Source of the DNA: an uncultured Bacilli bacterium
GTDB lineage: Bacteria; Bacillota_I; Bacilli_A; RFN20; CAG-631
Assembly: GCA_934202505.1 (NCBI GenBank)
Contig: CAKPXW010000010.1
Span: forward strand, 1 to 27,962
Direction: 5' to 3'
Length of the DNA stretch: 27,962 nucleotides
Shown piece by piece: positions 8,976 to 17,177 of the stretch. Every line of letters begins with the position of its first letter. The first letter of the stretch is position 1. Below the pieces are notes generated by a model, which worked only from the letters and a program-made list of their open reading frames with translations, did not search any database and had not been told where the DNA came from. A program made the translations under genes and the position numbers.

Positions 8976-11209
8976 TATTTATCATCTCCAATAGTTATAT
9001 GCTTTAATGCTTCTTTTTGGATGTTATATAATTTAGCAAATTCACCATCTAATTTTACAAGTTCTTCCATTGTTCCTTGTTCAATTACTTTTTTATTATC
9101 GATAACATATAAATAATCTACATCTTTTAAAGTCGATAATCTATGGGCAATCATTATAATTGTTTTTCCAACTTTTATATTATTAATTGATTGTTGAATA
9201 GCTTTTTCTGTTATGGTATCCATAGCCGCTGTTGCTTCATCAAATATTATTATTTTAGAATTTAATAAAACTGCTCTGGCAATAGAAATTCTTTGCCTTT
9301 GACCGCCAGAAAGGGAAATATTTCCTTCACCAATTTTAGTGTCATACCCTTGGGGAAGCTTCATTATAAATTCATGAGCATTAGCAATTTTAGCTGCTTC
9401 TATTACATCTTCCTCTAAAGCATTAGGCATCGCATATTTAATATTTTCCATTATAGTGCCTTTAAATAAATAAGTATCTTGAGAAATCATAGAAATATTT
9501 TTATGTAATGATTTAAAGGATATATCTTTAATATTAATATTATCTATTAAGATTTTTCCTTCATCAACATCATATAGTCTAGCAAGTAAATTAACTAATG
9601 TTGATTTTCCCACTCCTGTTTTTCCGACTATACCAATAGAACTGTTTTCTTTGATATGCAAAGAAATATTTTTTAAGATTATTTTACTTTTTTCATAAGA
9701 AAATGTAACATCTTCAAATTTTATATCACCTTTTATTTCTTTAAGATCCACTGGATTTTTGCTTTCTTGTACTTCACCTTTTGAATCGATAATTTCAAAT
9801 ATTCTTCTTGCGGAATTTAAAGCTCTTGGAAATTCACCAAATATCGCACTGCTTAAAAATTCAAGAGGAGTATAAAGAATGTCAAGACCTGCTACAAAGG
9901 TTGCAAATTCACCATAGTTTATGGATCCTTTAGAAATAATAAAATATCCTCCAATTCCCCATACAATCAATACTGATATTCCTATAATAGTTGAAACAAA
10001 TGGATAAACTAGGGATTGGAATTGTCTTTGATGAATATAGGCTTTCTTTAAGTTATTTGATACTTCATTAAATTTTTTACTTTCTTTTCTCGTGCCAGAA
10101 AAAACTTTTACTACTCTAAATCCTTCTAAAGTATCAGACACTAAAGAAGTAAGGTTATTATTTCTAGCAAAGTTTTGTTCCCAGTTTCGTTCAAATTTAG
10201 GAAAAGCTTTTAAAAATATTAAAATAACAAAAGGGATTGGAATTAGTACTAATAGTCCTAATTGATAATTTAGCATAATTAAATAGGTTAATATTCCAAA
10301 AAATTTTAATAGTTCAATAGCTACAGAAGGAACAGTATCTAAAATAAAATAGAACAATCTATTGGAATCCCATACTACTCTATTCATTAAATTTCCCGTT
10401 TCTTTATCTTGGAAAAACTTTAATGATAATCTTTCCATAGAAATAAAGACATCATTTTTCATATCAAAACATAATCTTGCTGATGTTTTAGCTAAAGTAA
10501 CTCCATATATTATTTTTACAATTGATGCAATAATTTCAAGAATTAAAAATATTATAATAAAATACAATACTTTTCCATACCACATTGAATCATTTTCTAT
10601 TAAAACTTTATTGTAAAAGAATTTATTTGTAAAAATTGGTGTAATGATTCCTAAAAATCCCGAAATTAAAAGTAGTAAGGTAATGTTTAAAATGTATCCT
10701 GTATATTTTTTACAATATTTTAATAGTCTTATTAAAGTGTTCCCTTTACCATAACAATTAGGACAATGAGTTTCTCCTCTAGGAATTGGATTACCACATT
10801 TAGGGCAAAAATGTAAAAAATCACTATTATGTTCAATGGCTAAAATATCATCTTCTGTTAATTCATTGTTTAATATTTTTAATAAATATCGATTAAATAG
10901 AGCTATTAAATCATTTTTTGCTCGAGAAAAGTAACCTATTAAAGTATAGTTATTATCTTTGCATAAATATATTCTTCCATAATCAAGCAAATAATCGATT
11001 TTTAGTCTATCAAAATTATCTTTTTTATATTGTATAACATTATTATTTTCAATAACATATAAACTATTATTTGCCACTAATAAATGAATAGTATTATATT
11101 TTAAATTCAAGTCAAAATCGATGTTAGCATACATTTTAACATCTTCAATATTATTTTCTTTCAAAATAGGTTTTAATTCTTCTGGTATCTTTAATAAAAA
11201 ATCCATCAT
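8975..11209 (-). CDS. ABC exporter half-transporter with N-terminal zinc ribbon (partner)
   Basis: The 744-residue protein repeats the layout of the 725-residue half: a soluble N-terminal domain (1-130), a zinc ribbon (C135, C138, C149, C152), a membrane domain (about 165-470) and an ATPase. The ATPase carries Walker A GKTGVGKS (529-536), Gln577, LSGGQ (633-637), IIIFDE (653-658) and His689. The catalytic Glu658 is present, so both nucleotide sites of a heterodimer would be canonical. The N-terminal domain is recognisably related to that of the other half (short beta-rich segments such as LYVIENNNVIQY against IYLVIDNNLIKTF). Translation starts at TAATG, overlapping the dUTPase stop. A second ATG follows immediately (codon 2) and either could be used. 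Confidence 0.88.
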   Translation of the reverse strand: MMDFLLKIPEELKPILKENNIEDVKMYANIDFDLNLKYNTIHLLVANNSLYVIENNNVIQYKKDNFDRLKIDYLLDYGRIYLCKDNNYTLIGYFSRAKNDLIALFNRYLLKILNNELTEDDILAIEHNSDFLHFCPKCGNPIPRGETHCPNCYGKGNTLIRLLKYCKKYTGYILNITLLLLISGFLGIITPIFTNKFFYNKVLIENDSMWYGKVLYFIIIFLILEIIASIVKIIYGVTLAKTSARLCFDMKNDVFISMERLSLKFFQDKETGNLMNRVVWDSNRLFYFILDTVPSVAIELLKFFGILTYLIMLNYQLGLLVLIPIPFVILIFLKAFPKFERNWEQNFARNNNLTSLVSDTLEGFRVVKVFSGTRKESKKFNEVSNNLKKAYIHQRQFQSLVYPFVSTIIGISVLIVWGIGGYFIISKGSINYGEFATFVAGLDILYTPLEFLSSAIFGEFPRALNSARRIFEIIDSKGEVQESKNPVDLKEIKGDIKFEDVTFSYEKSKIILKNISLHIKENSSIGIVGKTGVGKSTLVNLLARLYDVDEGKILIDNINIKDISFKSLHKNISMISQDTYLFKGTIMENIKYAMPNALEEDVIEAAKIANAHEFIMKLPQGYDTKIGEGNISLSGGQRQRISIARAVLLNSKIIIFDEATAAMDTITEKAIQQSINNIKVGKTIIMIAHRLSTLKDVDYLYVIDNKKVIEQGTMEELVKLDGEFAKLYNIQKEALKHITIGDDK

Positions 11210-11706
11210 TACTTATTGGTCGAGCCAATTCCTCCAGTTCTTAAACTACTCACATCATCATCATATGTTATTCCATATTCCATAAATATTCCTTGAGCAA
11301 AGCCCATTCCTTTTAAAAGAGTTATTTTTTCATTCGACGAATTATAAATTTTTATAAATATATGTCCTTCATTAGTAGCGTTATAATAATCACTATCGAT
11401 AATTCCAACTGTATTATTTAATTGTAAACGATATTTAAAGCCTAAACTTGAACGAGGATAAATACTTAAAAACCATCCTTGTTCGATTTTTACTCGAATT
11501 CCTGTAGGAATTTTATAGGTTTGTTGTGGCTCTATTTCTAAAAAGTAAGGCATATAAAAATCATATCCTGCTGAACCACTTGTTGCTCTTTGAGGAAGTT
11601 TTATGTCTTTATACATTTCTTCTGCTTTTTCAATTTGAAAATTCTCCTTTAAAGCTTCATAAAATTGCTCAAAGCTAACTTTTTCAAATTGTGCTATTCT
11701 TTTCAT
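11209..11706 (-). CDS. dut: dUTP diphosphatase (trimeric dUTPase family)
   Basis: It hydrolyses dUTP to dUMP and pyrophosphate, limiting uracil in DNA and supplying dTMP synthesis. With the start chosen here (165 residues) the five motifs are SAGYDF (45-50), PRSSLGFK (84-91), NTVGIIDSDY (98-107), GMGFAQG (133-139) and RTGGIGST (156-163). The last motif has Ile where most family members have the Phe that stacks on uracil. There is an N-terminal extension of about 35 residues before motif 1. A GTG at 11713-11715 would add three residues, but GGGGTGAT lies 4-8 nt before the ATG at 11704-11706, so I prefer the ATG. It is the first gene of the operon with the ABC exporter pair, an unexpected partner. 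Confidence 0.87.
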   Translation of the reverse strand: MKRIAQFEKVSFEQFYEALKENFQIEKAEEMYKDIKLPQRATSGSAGYDFYMPYFLEIEPQQTYKIPTGIRVKIEQGWFLSIYPRSSLGFKYRLQLNNTVGIIDSDYYNATNEGHIFIKIYNSSNEKITLLKGMGFAQGIFMEYGITYDDDVSSLRTGGIGSTNK

Positions 11707-11731
11707 CAATATCACCCCACATTTTTATTAA

Positions 11732-11768
11732 ATTATATCTTATATAATTAATAAAATCTACCCAACAA
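11732..11768 (-). promoter_or_regulatory. Probable promoter of the dut-ABC-DUF1854-ABC-rluA operon
   Basis: On the minus strand TTGTTG (11763-11768) is followed after 18 nt by TATAAG (11739-11744), and a further TATAAT lies at 11732-11737. Either could be the -10 box. The position 30-60 nt before the dUTPase start fits. No terminator for the upstream galactosidase gene is seen in the 90-nt gap, so some read-through is possible. Confidence 0.4.
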
Positions 11769-11802
11769 TTAAGAAATATACTATCAAATAATGTGTATAT
11801 AA

Positions 11803-13539
11803 TTATTTACTTGTACATTTTAAAATAAAGAATTTAGGGCCAATTATTTTATTAATTCCTTTTTGAATAGTATTTACCATATAGATGTTTCCTAAAGCAT
11901 CGATAATTTCATATTCATATTGTTTTTTAGAATCAATATATAATGTTTCATTGCAACTCATATTTACAATAGTGATTTCTTGATATTTATCATTTAAAGA
12001 AATTACGATATTTTCATATGCAACCATAAATAATTTATTAACTTTTTCTACATAACTTGCTTGATATTCATTAGGCTTACCAATAGTCATCAAATCATCA
12101 GAAAATAAATATTCTTTGTTTTCATCATAAAATTTTGTAAAATATTTTAGCATTTTTTGTTCATCATTTTCTAATTCATTTAAAACAAAAGAAAATTGGG
12201 AAATAGAAAATAAAGTGGCATAAATATTTAATGCTTTATTTTCAATTGAATCATTTTTATTAAATATAACCATATCTGAATGAATTGCTATTTTACAAGT
12301 AAGTTTTAAATTAATTATTTCTCGATAGTTAGTTATATAATCTAATGGGCAATCAGCTACTCTTATCATATTTGCACTTTTAATTAAACTTGGACAAGTA
12401 TAGTTTTGTCTAAATTCTATTAGAATATCCTCTTTATAGTTTCTTAAGGTAGTATTTATTTCTTTAAAAAGAAGATCTAAGGCCTCTTCTAAAGAAGGCG
12501 TATCCATATTTTCATTATATATCGATTTTTCATTTAAATTAAAAGAGTCAATAAAATCTAATTTAAAGCCATCTAAATCATACTCTCTTAATAAATTTAG
12601 ATATGTATTAACTAAAAAATTACGAACTTTTTTATATCGTGGATCTAAAATCATAATATTTCCAGATACCATTTCTAGATACATATTTAAAAACTCTTTA
12701 TAATTTTGACTATAAATACCAATAAAAGGAACAGATAACCATAACATTACATTAATACCCATTTTATGAACATCTTGAACAAACTTTTTAAAGTCATAAA
12801 ATCTATTATTTGCAATTTTCCAATCTCCGCAATAAGAATATCCTGTATTTAGTTTATCTATTTGCCATCCATCATCAATAATAATTGTTTCAAGGCCAAA
12901 TTCTTTTGCTTTTTTTAGTTCTTTAATCAATGTATCCTGCTTGATATCTTGATGAAAATTATACCAAGTAGAATATACTTTTCCATATGCTTTTTTAGGT
13001 ACATTAACTTCTATATTATTTATATTATATAAGTAATCTCTTGCCTCTTTTACACTTTTAGCAAAGGCATTTTTCCTTTTATCTATTCTTAAAGAAAATG
13101 TATATTTTTTAGGAAGAACACTAAAATTATTAAACATAAAAATAATTATTGTTGCATTTTGACTATATTCATTAGCACCAATATGAATTTTAATAATATT
13201 ATAACAATCACTAATTGAAACATTGAGTATAGATTCATTTTTATCATTTAATAAAACATTCAATGGCATACATTTTGAATACTTTGCTTCAACAGACTTT
13301 GCTAAATCCCAAGTCGGTCTAAATCTATTTTCTGATAAAAAAGTTGGTATAAAAGTAGTTGTAGCATTTTGGATAATTTCATCAAAAGATAATTTTATTT
13401 CATGAATAGGATTATCATTTAATTCCATTTCAAAATTATAGATTTCTATATTATCTTTACTGTCTAATGAAACATTAATTTTATCAACAAAATCAATGTT
13501 TTCAAATTTAAATTTGTTTTGAATTATTACATTGTCCAT
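11803..13539 (-). CDS. GH36-like alpha-galactosidase (clan GH-D)
   Basis: The 578-residue protein has the GH36 barrel signature: STWYNFHQD (190-198), IIIDDGW (219-225), GDW (238-240), DLDGFKLDF with the presumed nucleophile Asp328, and RVADCPLDY with the presumed acid/base Asp396. A beta-rich N-terminal domain (1-180) precedes the barrel and a C-terminal beta domain follows from about 500. This is the three-part GH36 layout, shorter than the 700-residue types and close in size to the thermophile enzymes. No signal peptide is present, so it should act in the cytoplasm on imported alpha-galactosides. No sugar transporter or sugar regulator lies nearby. The ATG is preceded by GGAG with 8-nt spacing. 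Substrate specificity (alpha-galactose or a related sugar) is inferred from the family. Confidence 0.75.
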   Translation of the reverse strand: MDNVIIQNKFKFENIDFVDKINVSLDSKDNIEIYNFEMELNDNPIHEIKLSFDEIIQNATTTFIPTFLSENRFRPTWDLAKSVEAKYSKCMPLNVLLNDKNESILNVSISDCYNIIKIHIGANEYSQNATIIIFMFNNFSVLPKKYTFSLRIDKRKNAFAKSVKEARDYLYNINNIEVNVPKKAYGKVYSTWYNFHQDIKQDTLIKELKKAKEFGLETIIIDDGWQIDKLNTGYSYCGDWKIANNRFYDFKKFVQDVHKMGINVMLWLSVPFIGIYSQNYKEFLNMYLEMVSGNIMILDPRYKKVRNFLVNTYLNLLREYDLDGFKLDFIDSFNLNEKSIYNENMDTPSLEEALDLLFKEINTTLRNYKEDILIEFRQNYTCPSLIKSANMIRVADCPLDYITNYREIINLKLTCKIAIHSDMVIFNKNDSIENKALNIYATLFSISQFSFVLNELENDEQKMLKYFTKFYDENKEYLFSDDLMTIGKPNEYQASYVEKVNKLFMVAYENIVISLNDKYQEITIVNMSCNETLYIDSKKQYEYEIIDALGNIYMVNTIQKGINKIIGPKFFILKCTSK

Positions 13540-13572
13540 TTGTTATTCTCCATAGTAATTATTTTCAAATAG

Positions 13573-13601
13573 ATTATAAAATAATAAACTTTCTGAGACA
13601 A
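13573..13601 (-). promoter_or_regulatory. Promoter of the GH36-like gene
   Basis: Minus-strand TTGTCT (13596-13601) and a perfect TATAAT (13573-13578) are separated by 17 nt, the ideal sigma-A spacing. The ATG lies 34 nt beyond the -10 box. Confidence 0.65.
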
Positions 13602-13630
13602 TTTATATTTTTAAAAATTGTTATAAATCT

Positions 13631-13651
13631 TTGTATTTTAAAAAAATACAA
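13631..13651. promoter_or_regulatory. Perfect palindrome, possible operator of the nicotinate salvage operon
   Basis: TTGTATTTT and AAAATACAA flank a 3-nt centre, giving 9-bp perfect arms. The element lies 8 nt upstream of the TATAAT (13659-13664) and covers the place of the -35 box. It is AT-rich, so chance remains possible, but the position suits a repressor site. A looser repeat (TTTATA ... TATAAA) lies just upstream, about 13602-13627. Confidence 0.4.
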
Positions 13652-13658
13652 TTTAGTA

Positions 13659-13664
13659 TATAAT
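13659..13664 (+). promoter_or_regulatory. Probable -10 box of the pncB-ispF-FAD-ybaK operon
   Basis: A perfect TATAAT lies 26 nt before the ATG. No good -35 stands at 16-18 nt (TTTTAA at 17), which suggests help from an activator or a weak promoter. The SD AGAAGGTGA follows at 13675-13683. Confidence 0.5.
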
Positions 13665-13690
13665 TAAACCGATAAGAAGGTGACTAAAAA

Positions 13691-14791
13691 ATGCTAGAAC
13701 TTGAAAGAAAAGAAAAAGGTCTACAATCAAGACTTACAAACGAAACATTTAAATTAGATAAAAGATATAAAGATGGATATTTTTCTGCTGCATATTTTTT
13801 AAAAACAAAACAAATAGTGGAAAAACATTTTCCTAATACTATTGCCACTTTACAATTCTTTACACGAAAAGAATCTGTTTTATGTGGTGTTGATGAAGCT
13901 ATTGCTTTAATTCATACATTTGCCAATAATCCTCAAGATTTAAAAATTGTGGCATTAAATGATGGTGATAAAGTTTCTCCTTTAGAACCAGTATTAAAAA
14001 TTACAGGTCGTTATGCTGATTTTGGCTATCTTGAAGGTGTTATTGATGGAATTCTTGCTAGAAGAACTTCTGTAGCAACTAATTGCGCATTAATGGTAGA
14101 AGCAAAAAGTTCAAATTCTAACATAATGTTTTTCGGTGATCGTGATGATGACCCTATAAATCATCCAGGTGATGGATATGCTGCATATATAGGTGGTGTT
14201 AAACTTGTATGTACTGATGCTATGGGGCAATGGACTGGTCTTAAAGGAATTGGTACAATGCCTCATGCTTTAATTGTAATGAATAAAATGGATTTACTTA
14301 AAGCATCTATTGAATATCACGAAGAATTCCCAGAAGATAAATTAACTATTTTAACTGACTCTAACAATGATGTAATTACGGATTCTTTAATGGTAGCAAA
14401 TTACTTTAAGAAAGATTTATTTGCTGTTAGAATTGATACATCTATTTCTATGGTTGATAAATATTATGAAAGAGAAAATATTACAGATCCAAATATTGAA
14501 AAGCATGGTGTAAATGTTACATTAGTAAAAGCTTTAAGAAAAGCATTTGATGATGCTGGACATCAACATGTAAAAATCGTTGTTTCTTCTGGATTTGATG
14601 TTGAAAAAGTTAAATTATTTACTAAAGAAAATGCTCCTGTTGATACATATGGAGTTGGTGGATCTTTAATTAAATGTACTCGTTCTTTTACAGGAGACGT
14701 TGTAAATATCGATGGTCATCCATATGCTAAAGCAGGCAGAAAGGAAATTGCTTCTTCTCGTCTTCAAGAAGTAAAATATCCAATTAAATAA
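13691..14791 (+). CDS. pncB: Nicotinate phosphoribosyltransferase (short, archaeal-like type)
   Basis: This 366-residue enzyme joins nicotinate and PRPP to make nicotinate mononucleotide, the entry step of NAD salvage in the cytoplasm. Family motifs seen are GTMPHALI (188-195), TDSNNDV (222-228) for substrate binding, and DTYGVGGSL (318-326) for phosphate binding. The length matches the compact family (about 350-400 residues) rather than the 480-residue B. subtilis type. The SD AGAAGGTGA is well placed. The gene ends TAATG, overlapping the ispF start by one base, so the two are translationally coupled. Quinolinate phosphoribosyltransferase is an alternative within this superfamily, but the GTMPH motif and the strong overall resemblance favour nicotinate as substrate. 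Confidence 0.87.
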   Translation: MLELERKEKGLQSRLTNETFKLDKRYKDGYFSAAYFLKTKQIVEKHFPNTIATLQFFTRKESVLCGVDEAIALIHTFANNPQDLKIVALNDGDKVSPLEPVLKITGRYADFGYLEGVIDGILARRTSVATNCALMVEAKSSNSNIMFFGDRDDDPINHPGDGYAAYIGGVKLVCTDAMGQWTGLKGIGTMPHALIVMNKMDLLKASIEYHEEFPEDKLTILTDSNNDVITDSLMVANYFKKDLFAVRIDTSISMVDKYYERENITDPNIEKHGVNVTLVKALRKAFDDAGHQHVKIVVSSGFDVEKVKLFTKENAPVDTYGVGGSLIKCTRSFTGDVVNIDGHPYAKAGRKEIASSRLQEVKYPIK

Positions 14792-15273
14792 TGCAATATC
14801 GTGTTGGTAAATCTACTGATATTCATCAATTAGTTTTAGGTAGAAAATTAATAATTGGTGGTGTAGAGATTCCTTCTTCTATTGGCCTTTTAGGCCACTC
14901 TGATGCTGATGTATTGCTTCATGCTATTGCTGAAGCAATATTAGGAGCGCTTGGAAAAGAAGATCTTGGCACTTATTTTCCTGATAATAGTACTGCCACA
15001 TTAAATATGGATTCAAAAGTGATTTTACAAGAAGTATATGAAATGATGGTAAATGAAAATTATATAATAAATAATCTTGATTGCTTAATTATTATTGAAA
15101 GCATTAAAATGAGGCCTTATATTAGTTCTATGAAAAATGTAATTGCTTCTATTTTACATACTGATATTAAAAATATTTCCATCAAAGCTACTTGTATGGA
15201 AAAAATGGGCTTTGTAGGAGAAAATAAGGGAGCTATTGCTGAAGCAATAGTAATGTTAAAGAAGGATGAATAA
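14791..15273 (+). CDS. ispF: 2-C-methyl-D-erythritol 2,4-cyclodiphosphate synthase
   Basis: This 160-residue enzyme of the MEP isoprenoid pathway cyclises CDP-methylerythritol phosphate and releases CMP. The metal ligands Asp10, His12 (STDIHQL) and His44 (GHSDADVLLH) are present. So are IIGGVEIP (21-28), the FPDNST loop and the C-terminal FVGENKGAIAEA, which matches the family's FVGEGxGIxAQA. The length is standard for a trimer-forming monofunctional enzyme. No SD is seen and the start overlaps the upstream stop, so its translation probably depends on pncB. No other MEP gene is in the window, so pairing with NAD salvage may simply be operon sharing. Confidence 0.93.
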   Translation: MQYRVGKSTDIHQLVLGRKLIIGGVEIPSSIGLLGHSDADVLLHAIAEAILGALGKEDLGTYFPDNSTATLNMDSKVILQEVYEMMVNENYIINNLDCLIIIESIKMRPYISSMKNVIASILHTDIKNISIKATCMEKMGFVGENKGAIAEAIVMLKKDE

Positions 15274-15274
15274 T

Positions 15275-16606
15275 ATGGAATATGTAACTTATAATAACAA
15301 AAAAATTTCCGTAATTAACAATGCCGATGTTGTTATAGTTGGTGGAGGAACAGCTGGAGTTGTTGCTGCTATTTCTGCATTAAATGAAAAAAAATCAGTC
15401 ACTATTATTGAAAAAAGCATTTTTCTTGGAGGAACTTCGACTAATGGAATGGTTACTCCTTTTATGAATTCATTTGTTGCCAAAAAAGATGGTTTAAATG
15501 TTTCATTAAATGAACAATATCTTCAATACGATCCTAATGCTTTTTACAATGGTAAAAAAGAAGCAATTTTTATGAATTGCACAACTTACGCTATGTTTTA
15601 TGATTATAAGATAAATTCATTAGGTGGAAAGATATATTATGATGCAACATTTATTGATGTTATAAAAGAAAATAATAAAATTCTTTATGCCATTGCTTAT
15701 ATTCATAATGATTTATTTGCCATTAAAGGAAAGTGCTTTGTTGATACAAGTGCTGAAGCTGTTTTATCAAAAGCGTGTGGCATTGAACTTATGGTTGGTC
15801 AAGAAAACACTCATAAAAATCAAGCTGTTTCTTTAAGATATGAAATGGGTGGCATTGATAAAGTAAAACTCGTTAAATGGTTAAAAGAAATTAATTATAA
15901 AGGATTTGGCATACCAGAAGATCCTCAAGAAATTGAATTTATTAGAGATGAATCTTTTGAAGATATCATAAATATGGCTATTGCTAATGGTGAAGTTAAT
16001 GAAAGTGATATGCGTTATATTCAAGCTTTCAGGGTTCCTGGAAGACCAAATACTTTTGCTTTTAATGGGCCTCAATTATCTGATAAACATTGCAGCGTGA
16101 CTCCTGATGGTTTCCAAGAATGTATTAGCACTGGCCTTGCATCAATTAGAAGATATAGCAATTTTATGATTAATCATATTCCAGGATTTGAACATGCCTA
16201 TATTTCTTCTATGGCTTCAATGCTAGGGGTAAGAGAATCTGTTCGTGTAAAAACTGACTATGTATTACAAAATAGTGATTACACAAATCGTTCAAGATTT
16301 AATGACGGAATTGCTAAAGCTGACTGGTATGTTGATGTACATGAAGATGTGATTGTTCATGATATCGAACCATATGCACCAGGTGAATATTATGAAATCC
16401 CTTATAGAAGTTTGATTTCTTCAAAAATAGATAATTTGATTGTTGGTGGAAGAATAATTGGCTGTTCATTTAGAGTAGAAGCTTCCATTCGTATTCAAAT
16501 TACAATTCGTGATGTTGCTGAAGTAATTGGAAAAGCTTGTGCTTATTCTATTAATAATAATGTCGATTTAAACAAAATTGATGGCTCTATTTGGAAAGTG
16601 TCTTAA
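15275..16606 (+). CDS. FAD-dependent oxidoreductase (FAD_oxidored family)
   Basis: With the start chosen here the protein has 443 residues. A dinucleotide-binding motif VVIVGGGTAG sits at about residues 19-28, followed by IIEKSIFLGGTST. The C-terminal family signature is present: GVRESVR (318-324), IPYRSL (375-380) and LIVGGR (388-393). These match the FAD_oxidored group, whose substrates are mostly unassigned. It has no signal peptide and probably acts in the cytoplasm. An ATG at 15266 lies directly against AAGAAGG with no room for a ribosome. The ATG at 15275 has AAGGAT 7 nt upstream and overlaps nothing, so I use it. It starts 2 nt after ispF. The substrate is unknown. Confidence 0.82.
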   Translation: MEYVTYNNKKISVINNADVVIVGGGTAGVVAAISALNEKKSVTIIEKSIFLGGTSTNGMVTPFMNSFVAKKDGLNVSLNEQYLQYDPNAFYNGKKEAIFMNCTTYAMFYDYKINSLGGKIYYDATFIDVIKENNKILYAIAYIHNDLFAIKGKCFVDTSAEAVLSKACGIELMVGQENTHKNQAVSLRYEMGGIDKVKLVKWLKEINYKGFGIPEDPQEIEFIRDESFEDIINMAIANGEVNESDMRYIQAFRVPGRPNTFAFNGPQLSDKHCSVTPDGFQECISTGLASIRRYSNFMINHIPGFEHAYISSMASMLGVRESVRVKTDYVLQNSDYTNRSRFNDGIAKADWYVDVHEDVIVHDIEPYAPGEYYEIPYRSLISSKIDNLIVGGRIIGCSFRVEASIRIQITIRDVAEVIGKACAYSINNNVDLNKIDGSIWKVS

Positions 16607-16638
16607 AGAATTTAAATATCAATTTTTTTAATTATATT

Positions 16639-17103
16639 ATGGAAAAAACAAATGTAATGCGTCTATTAGACGCTGCCAAAATCGAATATAAAGCTTTCGA
16701 TTACGATAAAACTATTACCGATGGACAAACTATTGCTAAAATATTAAATGAAGATAAACAGCAATGTTTTAAAACTTTAGTAACTAGAGCTAATACCAAA
16801 GAATATTTTGTCTTTTGTATTCCTGTTGCTAATACTTTAAACTTAAAAAAAGCAGCTAAAGCTGTAAACGTTAAATCAATCGAGCTTATTTTACAAAAAG
16901 AATTATTGCCTCTTACTGGCTATATTCATGGTGGTTGTAGTCCTATTGGCATGAAAAAACAGTTTCATACTGTAATTGATGAAACTGCTATCTTATTTGA
17001 TACTATATTTATTTCTGCTGGTAAAGTTGGTTATCAAATTGAAATATCACCAACTAAATTATCCAATTATATACATGCTAATTTTATTGATGTTTGTGAA
17101 TAA
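16639..17103 (+). CDS. ybaK: YbaK/EbsC-type Cys-tRNA(Pro) deacylase
   Basis: This 154-residue protein belongs to the YbaK/ProX trans-editing family that clears cysteine from mischarged tRNA-Pro. The conserved lysine sits at Lys45 in CFKTLV, and the GYIHGGCSPIGMKK motif lies at 94-107. Length and motifs fit YbaK closely. A longer reading from TTG at 16591 would overlap the upstream gene and add non-family residues, so the ATG at 16639 is preferred, although no SD precedes it. It is the last gene of the plus-strand operon, 32 nt after the oxidoreductase and directly before a strong terminator. Confidence 0.88.
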   Translation: MEKTNVMRLLDAAKIEYKAFDYDKTITDGQTIAKILNEDKQQCFKTLVTRANTKEYFVFCIPVANTLNLKKAAKAVNVKSIELILQKELLPLTGYIHGGCSPIGMKKQFHTVIDETAILFDTIFISAGKVGYQIEISPTKLSNYIHANFIDVCE

Positions 17104-17148
17104 AAACTATGAAACGACTATTTTAGTAGATCGTTTCATAGTTTTTTT
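17102..17148. terminator. Strong bidirectional intrinsic terminator
   Basis: A 16-bp perfect stem is formed by AAAAACTATGAAACGA (17102-17117) and TCGTTTCATAGTTTTT (17131-17146) with a 13-nt loop. T-runs follow on both strands (TTTTTTTG on plus, TTTTTATT on minus). It starts inside the ybaK stop codon and lies 30 nt beyond the miaA stop, serving both convergent operons. Confidence 0.92.
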
Positions 17149-17177
17149 GTTTTTATTAAAATAAATTTACTATAAAA

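Noticed and set aside
15289..15483. Minus-strand frames inside the FAD oxidoreductase gene (also 15881-16075)
   Set aside because: Antisense shadows of a clear flavoprotein gene with no start signals.
16591..16638. TTG start that would extend YbaK by 16 residues
   Set aside because: It overlaps the upstream gene, adds residues foreign to the family, and the ATG at 16639 gives the usual length.
16976..17164. Plus-strand frame of 62 residues overlapping the end of ybaK
   Set aside because: It overlaps ybaK in another frame and runs through the strong terminator hairpin, so it cannot be a normal gene.
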